The notes under the pieces were generated by a model. That model was not told where the DNA came from. It did no database searches and saw nothing but the letters and a program-made list of their open reading frames with translations. Below are positions 57,668-64,000 of a stretch of DNA of 64,000 nucleotides, one piece after another. The position numbers were made by a program, and so were the translations under genes. The stretch's first letter is position 1; every line of letters starts with the position of its first letter. Source of the stretch: Dokdonella koreensis DS-123 (GTDB lineage Bacteria; Pseudomonadota; Gammaproteobacteria; Xanthomonadales; Rhodanobacteraceae); assembly GCF_001632775.1 (NCBI RefSeq), contig NZ_CP015249.1:3576686-3640685 (forward strand), given 5' to 3'.

Positions 57668-58054
57668 GTGCGCTACCTGGCATGCCTGGGCGTCGGCCTG
57701 TTCGTCGGCCTGCTGTGCGCCCTGATGGCGATTGGCCTGCTGCGTCCGCGCGACCCGTATCCGCGAGCGATGATGAACGTCATGAAGCACGCCCTCGGCG
57801 AAGCACGGACGGCCGCCGGCAGCGGCTGCGCCGGCAACGGGCAGCGCCTGCAGCTGCTGGACGGGCTGGCCGGCGATCTCGAACCGGTGTTCGTGCCCGG
57901 CGGTGAAGGCGACCGCGTGTTCGCGCGCTACGCACGCGCGCTGCGCAGCCGCATCGCGGCGGCGAGCGCGCTGCCGGAGAACTGCCCCGCCCAGGCCGAA
58001 GCGCTGACCGCGATCGACAACGCCTGCCAGGACTGCCACCGCGACTACCGCTGA
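57668..58054 (+). CDS. Membrane-anchored protein with C-terminal CxxCH heme motif
   Basis: 128 residues: a signal anchor (about 3-24) and a helical soluble domain ending in ACQDCHRDYR, a heme-binding CxxCH three residues before the end. The position of CxxCH at the C-terminus of a helical bundle recalls cytochrome c'. The start is GTG 57668, three nt after the previous stop, suggesting a two-gene operon. If heme is attached, it would face the periplasm. Confidence 0.72.
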   Translation: MRYLACLGVGLFVGLLCALMAIGLLRPRDPYPRAMMNVMKHALGEARTAAGSGCAGNGQRLQLLDGLAGDLEPVFVPGGEGDRVFARYARALRSRIAAASALPENCPAQAEALTAIDNACQDCHRDYR

Positions 58055-58123
58055 ACGGCCGCGCCGGCCCGCCGGCGGGCGTGCGACCACGGGTCGACTT
58101 CGCAGGCCAGCGAGAGGCCGGCC

Positions 58124-58158
58124 GACTGCACGCCGACCGACTGCACGCTGACCGACTA
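58124..58158. repeat. 15-bp tandem repeat ending at a stop codon
   Basis: GACTGCACGCCGACC (58124-58138) and GACTGCACGCTGACC (58139-58153) are followed by a third partial unit GACTA (58154-58158) whose CTA is the minus-strand TAG stop of the DUF962 gene. In that frame the unit reads CAG where the stop reads TAG. Confidence 0.8.
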
Positions 58159-58458
58159 CAGGCGGATGCGGCCGCGCAGGATGTCCCAGAACATCACCCA
58201 GTCGCCGGCGAGGCTGTACAGCGGGTGCTTGAAGGTGGCCGGCCGGTTCTTCTCGAACGCGAAATGGCCGACCCAGGCGAAACCGTAGCCGATCACCGGC
58301 ACCAGCAGCAGCCAGCCCCAGCGCCCGCTGACCAGCGCCGCCGCGACCACCACCAGCACCAGGCTGCTGCCGGCGAAATGCAGGCGGCGGCAGACCGGAT
58401 GGCGGTGCTCGGACAGGTAGAACGGGTAGAACTCGCGGAAGCTGGCGAAACGGCTCAT
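58156..58458 (-). CDS. DUF962/Mpo1-like membrane protein
   Basis: A 100-residue protein with two helices (about 30-48 and 52-70). YLSEHRHPVCRRLHFAGSS near the N-terminus provides the conserved histidines, and GHFAFEKNRPATFKHPLYSL is typical of the DUF962 family. The yeast member Mpo1 is an Fe-dependent 2-hydroxy-fatty-acid dioxygenase; bacterial members are unproven. GAGGAGGG precedes the ATG. Confidence 0.85.
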   Translation of the reverse strand: MSRFASFREFYPFYLSEHRHPVCRRLHFAGSSLVLVVVAAALVSGRWGWLLLVPVIGYGFAWVGHFAFEKNRPATFKHPLYSLAGDWVMFWDILRGRIRL

Positions 58459-58526
58459 CGGCTGACCCTCCTCGACCCGCGTCTGCGCGCGGTGGACCCG
58501 AGGATACTGCGATCGTCCGGGAGGGA

Positions 58527-59600
<1,074 letters not shown>

Positions 59601-59605
59601 CTACT

Positions 59606-60493
59606 TCATGCACGCGCATGCAGCCAGCCGGCAAGCTGCCGCGCGACGGGGCCGGGCTGTTTCATCCACGAGAAGTGATCGGCGGCGAGGCCGCCGAGCT
59701 CGTCGCGGCCGAACACCGCGACGGCGTGATCGCGGCCGCCGATCCGGTCGAGCAGCGCATCGAAGGCCGCCCGCGGCACCAGGGCGTCCTGATCGAACCA
59801 GACGCCCAGCACCGGCCGCTGCACGGCTGCCAGTGCCGCCTCGGCATCCGTGCCGGTCGCGGCCGAGCCGTAGCGCCCGCTGATCGCGCTGGCCGCCCAG
59901 TCGCGCATGACGCCCCGCGCTTCGCGCCCGCCGAAGCCGAGCCGGCGGCCGGGAAAATGGCCGGTGGCCGCCAGCAGCGGCCGCAGCATGCCGAGGATCG
60001 CCCGGAACGCCAGCCCCCGCCCCGGCGGGAAATGGCGCCACCACGGCACGCCACCGGCGACGATGACCAGGCCCTGCAGGTCCTCCGGCTCGAACGCCAG
60101 CGCCAGCGCCGCCAGCTGGGCCCCCAGGCTGTGGCCGCCGACGTACCAGCGCACCTGCGGCGCCGCCGCGCGTGCCGCCCGCAGCGAGGCCGGCAGGTCC
60201 TGGACCAGCAGCTCGCGATAGGACCAGTCGCAGGCACGCGAGGCGCGGACCGTGCTCGATCCCAGGCCGCGCCATTCGTGCCGCGCGACCGCGATGCCGG
60301 TCTCGGCGAGCGCGTGCGCCAGGGGTTCGTAGTGGCGGGCCGCCACGCCGAGCGCCGGCAGCCACAGCAAGCCGGTCTCGGCACCGGCCGGCAGGTCCAG
60401 TTCGAGCGTCGCCTCCGGGCCATCGCCCGCCCGCACGCGAAGGCTATCGCGTACGGGCCGGGTCGGCAGCGGGGTACGGGGTCGGTCGGTCAT
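59606..60493 (-). CDS. Alpha/beta fold hydrolase
   Basis: 295 residues. ARHEWRGLGSS and the nucleophile YVGGHSLGAQ (about 133-142) fit an alpha/beta hydrolase; FDQDALVP and ADHFSW may give the Asp and His. The sequence resembles the serine aminopeptidase S33-like group of predicted lipases; substrate unknown. ATG 60493 begins right before the basic, disordered start. Its stop lies 14 nt before the OYE gene. Confidence 0.82.
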   Translation of the reverse strand: MTDRPRTPLPTRPVRDSLRVRAGDGPEATLELDLPAGAETGLLWLPALGVAARHYEPLAHALAETGIAVARHEWRGLGSSTVRASRACDWSYRELLVQDLPASLRAARAAAPQVRWYVGGHSLGAQLAALALAFEPEDLQGLVIVAGGVPWWRHFPPGRGLAFRAILGMLRPLLAATGHFPGRRLGFGGREARGVMRDWAASAISGRYGSAATGTDAEAALAAVQRPVLGVWFDQDALVPRAAFDALLDRIGGRDHAVAVFGRDELGGLAADHFSWMKQPGPVARQLAGWLHARA

Positions 60494-60584
60494 CAATCGA
60501 TCGAGGAATGCATGCGCACGCAACGAACACGACGACACCGGTGGCCGGCGAGATGCCGGCCCGGCGAGTCATCGTTCGCCATGA

Positions 60585-60618
60585 CGAAAAGAGTCGCGAG
60601 CGTCGGACGTCGCGACTC
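60585..60618 (-). terminator. Terminator of the cold-shock gene
   Basis: On the minus strand GAGTCGCGA (60618-60610) and its complement (60599-60591) form a 9-bp stem with a 10-base loop, followed by TTTTCGTC (60590-60583). Confidence 0.75.
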
Positions 60619-60641
60619 CGGAAAGCGGGGAACGCGGGCGC

Positions 60642-60851
60642 TCAGGCGGCGGTGACGTCTTCCGCCTGCAAGCCCTTCTGGCCCTGCACGACACGGAAGC
60701 TGACGCGCTGGCCTTCCTGCAGCGTACGGAAACCGGTGCCGCTGATCGCGCGGAAGTGCACGAACACATCGGGGCCGTTTTCGCGACTGATGAAACCAAA
60801 ACCCTTGCTTTCATTGAACCATTTGACGGTGCCGAGCTGACGGTCCGACAT
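60642..60851 (-). CDS. Cold-shock protein (CspA family)
   Basis: A 69-residue OB-fold RNA chaperone with RNP1 KGFGFIS (about 16-22), RNP2 VFVHF (about 29-33) and [11 protein letters not shown]. Length is standard. GAGAGTT precedes the ATG. A long upstream region without genes and a downstream terminator make it monocistronic. Confidence 0.96.
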   Translation of the reverse strand: MSDRQLGTVKWFNESKGFGFISRENGPDVFVHFRAISGTGFRTLQEGQRVSFRVVQGQKGLQAEDVTAA

Positions 60852-61235
60852 GTAACTCTCCACAGGTATCAAGTTGACGTGAATCGCATCCGATCGGGAC
60901 GCTCCAACACTGAACATGCAGGCACGCCTGCCGGCGGATTCGATGCGGCCGACGATCGACGCGGCACCCCGCCTCCTTCCGAAAATCCGTGCCCGTGCAC
61001 CTCCAGTTTGCCGAGTCTAGCGCAGTATTTTGACGGAAGCGACGGTTTCTGATAGGGATTTCCAGGGCGAGCGGCGGGAACACGCCGCCCCCGAAAACCC
61101 CTTACCTGTCAGTGTGTTAACGCCGATCCCGCGGCCTGCCCGCAGGCCGATACGCTGCCGGCGCCGCGCACCGTCACGACGGGAACAAGTGGAACTTTCC
61201 ACATGCCTCGCCCGCGTTCCGCGGCCGGCCGGCAC
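60852..61235. other. 384-nt region upstream of the cold-shock gene
   Basis: No gene. On the minus strand TAGACT (61019-61014) could be a -10 box and would give a leader of about 156 nt, the length class of known cspA leaders, but the -35 (TCGCTT) is poor. Plus-strand TTGACG at 61031-61036 has no matching -10. The rest, 61060-61235, shows nothing I can interpret. Confidence 0.35.
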
Positions 61236-62369
61236 TCACCAGGCATGCACGGCCGCATCCGGCGCCGCCATCCAGCGGGCCAGTGCGGCCGCCAGGCCCT
61301 GCAGTCCTCCCGGGTAGCCGGCATCGAGGATGTGCTCCGCCGCGACCGGCTCGCACGGCGCTTCGCGCTGCTGCGCCAGCACCTTCCCCAGCAAGGCCCG
61401 CCCCTGCACGTCCTGCATCAGCAGCGCGACCAGTGCGAAAGCCCGCGCGTAGCGCTGCTCGCTGTGTTCCCGGTAGAAAGCCGGCCCCTCGACGGCCAGC
61501 AGGTCGGCCAGGTCCGCGGCCGGATCGGCCGGCACCGCCGCCGCCAGCCGGGCTCTGAGCGGCCCGATGTCGACGCGTCCGCCCTGGCCGGCGACCTCCA
61601 GTCGCTCGAAGTAGCCGGCCAGCCCCTCGTTCAACGGCGTGGGCAGGTTGCCGATACGCTCGTGAACCAGCGCATGGACGATCTCGTGGCGCAGGACGGC
61701 GAAGCCGATGGCCTCGCTGGCCTGGGCCCGCACGTAGACCGTGCGCTCGCGCGCCGAGTAGGCACCGGCCGAGCGTGCCAGGTCCGGCTCGCCGATGAAT
61801 CGGGCGTACGCCTCGGGGGACTGCACGAAGACGATGCGCAATGCCAGCCGGTCGTCGCCATCCGCGCCGAACAGCGTCCGCAGGATCCGGTCGATCGCCA
61901 GCGCGTCGGCCACCGCCCGCGCATGCAGGTCTGCCGGCAGGTTGACGTCGTAGCCGTTCGCCTCGACGCTGACCGGCGGCCCGCCGGCCGTCGCGATCAA
62001 CCGATGGTCGCGCGCCACGCCGCTCGGGGCACGATCGGCGTAGTGCACGATGCCGGCCGCGTCGACCCAGCGATGGATCGCGCGCTCCTGCCGGGCCACC
62101 TTCGCACCGGTACCCGCCAGGCAGCGCGCCGAGTCGCCGCGCGGCGTCCCGTCGTGCACCTCGCCGGCGACCGCCAGGGGCGGACCGATGGGCGGCGTGC
62201 TGCCGTGCGCGTCGGACGCTTCCACCGGCAAGGGCGTGGAAGCGACCGCCGCAGGGACGGCCGGCGCGGGCGCGGCCACGGTGGGCACCGGTGCCGATGC
62301 GGGCGCCGGATCGCGACAGGCGGCCAGCAGGGCCGCCCCCGCCAGCACGAGCGGCAGGTGCCGCTTCAC
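61236..62369 (-). CDS. Lipoprotein with DUF4124 and HExxH peptidase domain
   Basis: 377 residues: a lipoprotein signal (LAAC, Cys18), a Pro/Ala-rich linker (20-60), a DUF4124-like segment (about 98-115; IHRWVDAAGIVHYAD) and a metallopeptidase-like domain with HEIVH (His228-Glu229-His232) and NEGLAGYFE (Glu248), the MA-clan pattern. It is probably a periplasmic or outer-membrane zinc peptidase. GTG 62369 overlaps the upstream stop (GTGA). Substrate unknown. Confidence 0.82.
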   Translation of the reverse strand: MKRHLPLVLAGAALLAACRDPAPASAPVPTVAAPAPAVPAAVASTPLPVEASDAHGSTPPIGPPLAVAGEVHDGTPRGDSARCLAGTGAKVARQERAIHRWVDAAGIVHYADRAPSGVARDHRLIATAGGPPVSVEANGYDVNLPADLHARAVADALAIDRILRTLFGADGDDRLALRIVFVQSPEAYARFIGEPDLARSAGAYSARERTVYVRAQASEAIGFAVLRHEIVHALVHERIGNLPTPLNEGLAGYFERLEVAGQGGRVDIGPLRARLAAAVPADPAADLADLLAVEGPAFYREHSEQRYARAFALVALLMQDVQGRALLGKVLAQQREAPCEPVAAEHILDAGYPGGLQGLAAALARWMAAPDAAVHAW

Positions 62370-62854
62370 GTCGCGGCTCCCGCGGCGCGCGACCGCCGCA
62401 GCAGCACGATCAGGTAGACCAGGATCGCGCCGTTGGCCACCAGGACCAGCACGCGCAGCCACCCCGGGTGGCGCCAGTTCTCCCACACCTCGAAGGGGAT
62501 CAGCGAGGCGGTCACGGCCACGGTCAGGTATTCGCCCCAGCGGCGGCCGCGCCACAAGCCGATCCCTTCGACCAGGAACACCGACGCGTACGCCAGCGCC
62601 AGGACCGCGAACCAGGACCAGCGCCCGGCCGGCGGCACCGGCACCGCCGCGAGCCAGCCGGCCAGCAGGTGGTGGCCGGCGGCGAACGGGCCGAGCGCAT
62701 GCGACAGCCGATGCATGACGGACGGATCGTCGAGCGCATGCAGCCCCACCGCCAGCGATGCCAGCAGCGCGCTCTTGGTGAACTTGAAGACGGCGATGCC
62801 GCGCAGTGCGACGGGTACCGCGCGATGCGAGGCAGGGTCGCCGGCCATCGTCAT
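62366..62854 (-). CDS. DUF2127-like membrane protein
   Basis: 162 residues with three or four helices (about 23-42, 65-85, 90-110, 130-150). VALRGIAVFKFTKSALLASLAVG and GLWRGRRWGEYLTVAVTASLIPFEVWE match the DUF2127 pattern. Function unknown. ATG overlaps the YcaQ-like stop (ATGA), and the 3' end overlaps the lipoprotein gene. Confidence 0.8.
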   Translation of the reverse strand: MTMAGDPASHRAVPVALRGIAVFKFTKSALLASLAVGLHALDDPSVMHRLSHALGPFAAGHHLLAGWLAAVPVPPAGRWSWFAVLALAYASVFLVEGIGLWRGRRWGEYLTVAVTASLIPFEVWENWRHPGWLRVLVLVANGAILVYLIVLLRRSRAAGAAT

Positions 62855-64000
62855 GCCGAAGCCGCCAGTTCGGCGCGCAGGCGCTTGGCGAAATCGCGCG
62901 GGTCGCTGCGCCGCACGACGATCCGCGGCGTGCGATGCCAGGCCGCGCAGGCCCGCAGCGCGCGGCCCAGATCGGCCAGCAGCGTCGCATCCGGCACCAC
63001 GTCCGGCTCGAGGTGGACGGACTTGACCTCGAACAGGCCCTCGGCGCGATGCGCCTTGGCGTCGAGGCGGCCGACCAGGCGTCCCCGCTGCAGGATCGGC
63101 AGCACGAAGTAACCGAAGCGGCGCTTCTCGGCCGGCGTGTAGCACTCAAGGCGATAGTCGAACCCGAACAGCTCGCCGGCGCGCGTGCGATCCCAGACCA
63201 CCGGATCGAACGGCGACAGCAGCGTCGTGTGGCTGGCACGCAGCCGGCCGGCCTGCGCGCGCCGCAGGTCGGCTTCCAGATCGCGATGGACGTAGCCGGC
63301 CGCGTCCCAGCCGTCGACCTCCACGCGCAGCAGTTCGCCGCGCTCCACCGGCTCGTCGAGATCGGCATCCCGGTAGCGGCGTCCACTGCGGTAGTAGTCG
63401 GCGATCCATGCCGCGCGCGCGATGCCCAGCGCCTTGACCGCGGCGGCGATCTGCCGCTGCCGCACCTCCGCGGCCGGCAGCGCCTCGCGATCCCAGTCCG
63501 GCTGCACGCGGCCGATCACGCGCTCGGGCAGGTCGTAGACGCGATGGAAGTTCTCGCGCCGCGCGATCATCAGATGACCCAGCGCGAACGCAGCTTCCAG
63601 CCAGCGCTTCTCGTCCTTCCATCCCCACCAGGCGCTGGCACGCCCCTGCGTGCGCTCGAAATCGGCGGCCTTGACCGCGCCGTTGGCACGCACGTGGTCG
63701 ATCAGGCGCTGCATCGGCTCGGCCTGTTCCCGCGCCATGCGCTGCGCGTGCTTCATCGACCAGTGATGGCCGCGCGTGTCCCGCGCCGAGCGGTGCAGCG
63801 CGAAATCCGACGCCGGCGCGAAGCAGGCCTCGTGCGACCAGCACTCGAAGATCGCCGCATCCGCCAGGGCCGCGTCCAGCCACTCGGGCCGGTAGTCGCC
63901 GAGCCGCGAGAACAGCACCAGGTACGGGCTGCGCGCGACCACGTGGATCGTGTCGATCTGCAGCAGACGCATGCGCTCGATCGCCGCGAGCACGTCGCCC
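62851..64000 (-). CDS. YcaQ-family DNA glycosylase-like protein (partial)
   Basis: The 5' end lies beyond 64000; 383 codons are visible. RLLQIDTIHVVARSPYLVLFSRLG carries the QxD pair (QID) found at the catalytic site of E. coli YcaQ, an interstrand crosslink glycosylase, with winged-helix segments and WGWKDEKRWLEAAF later. FGYFVLPILQRGRLVGRLDAKAHR is typical of the C-terminal domain. It is the first visible gene of a three-gene overlapping operon. Confidence 0.85.
   Translation of the reverse strand, partial: GDVLAAIERMRLLQIDTIHVVARSPYLVLFSRLGDYRPEWLDAALADAAIFECWSHEACFAPASDFALHRSARDTRGHHWSMKHAQRMAREQAEPMQRLIDHVRANGAVKAADFERTQGRASAWWGWKDEKRWLEAAFALGHLMIARRENFHRVYDLPERVIGRVQPDWDREALPAAEVRQRQIAAAVKALGIARAAWIADYYRSGRRYRDADLDEPVERGELLRVEVDGWDAAGYVHRDLEADLRRAQAGRLRASHTTLLSPFDPVVWDRTRAGELFGFDYRLECYTPAEKRRFGYFVLPILQRGRLVGRLDAKAHRAEGLFEVKSVHLEPDVVPDATLLADLGRALRACAAWHRTPRIVVRRSDPRDFAKRLRAELAASA

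Overview
The window is a compact, very GC-rich (about 70% G+C) gammaproteobacterial chromosome segment with short intergenic gaps and many ATGA/GTGA stop-start overlaps. The gene neighbourhoods (lolC-lolD-comEC-exbB-exbD-msbA in one line, an AlgZ/AlgR-like pair, sdhCDAB followed by sdhE and ygfX, two MgtE paralogues) and protein sequences point to the Lysobacterales (Xanthomonadales), most likely Rhodanobacteraceae close to Dokdonella. That placement is an inference from gene content, not a database result. I see no phage, insertion sequence, CRISPR array, rRNA or tRNA gene. About 62 protein genes are supported, one of them broken by a stop codon and two cut by the window ends.

Layout. 1-1669: end of an Mla-type lipid transport operon (ATPase tail, MCE protein, accessory lipoprotein). 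1796-4480: MgtE magnesium channel and an AI-2E/PerM-family membrane protein. 4641-8543: exported esterase with a malectin-like domain, and a LytS/LytTR two-component pair. 8685-10447: exported-protein pseudogene, DoxX, hypothetical. 10525-13992: two tandem TMEM175-like channel genes, bioD and a large membrane protein in one overlapping operon. 14063-14990: free-Met-R-sulfoxide reductase and a TfoX C-terminal domain protein. 15439-21188: sucA-sucB-lpdA (2-oxoglutarate dehydrogenase). 21267-29763: an S9 peptidase, pqqABCDE, and divergently a prolyl iminopeptidase plus a NarX/NarL-type two-component system. 29806-33642: rmlA-rmlC-rmlD-manC for surface polysaccharide sugars. 33710-41078: lolC, lolD, comEC, exbB, exbD, msbA (envelope biogenesis and DNA uptake). 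41187-43235: a lower-GC exported beta-propeller protein. 43310-47666: sdhAF4, sdhCDAB, sdhE, ygfX. 47773-51374: ygfZ, a SleB-type hydrolase, a glycine-zipper lipoprotein and a second, divergent MgtE. 51418-55625: a CadC-like membrane regulator with TPR repeats and an exported HAF-repeat protein. 55752-64000: tatD, tcdA, small membrane and heme-binding proteins, a DUF962 protein, an old-yellow-enzyme homologue, an alpha/beta hydrolase, a cold-shock protein, and an operon of a YcaQ-like protein, a DUF2127-like protein and a metalloprotease lipoprotein.

How the parts fit: two TCA-cycle complexes (OGDH and SDH, the latter with two separate assembly factors) indicate an aerobic respiratory life. 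The pqq operon predicts periplasmic PQQ-dependent dehydrogenases encoded elsewhere. The rml/manC, msbA, lol and mla genes all serve the outer membrane. The most interesting unexplained signals are: (i) an AT-rich palindrome and two strong hairpins around pqqA, facing a peptidase/two-component operon; (ii) three 11-bp direct repeats between a ToxR-like regulator and an exported protein; (iii) a shared C-terminal LFxDGF(E/D) tail on two exported proteins; (iv) two independent 15-bp tandem repeats anchored on stop codons; (v) TANNNT boxes 6-8 nt before several ATG codons, suggesting leaderless mRNAs; (vi) a tandem TMEM175 pair with an altered selectivity motif.
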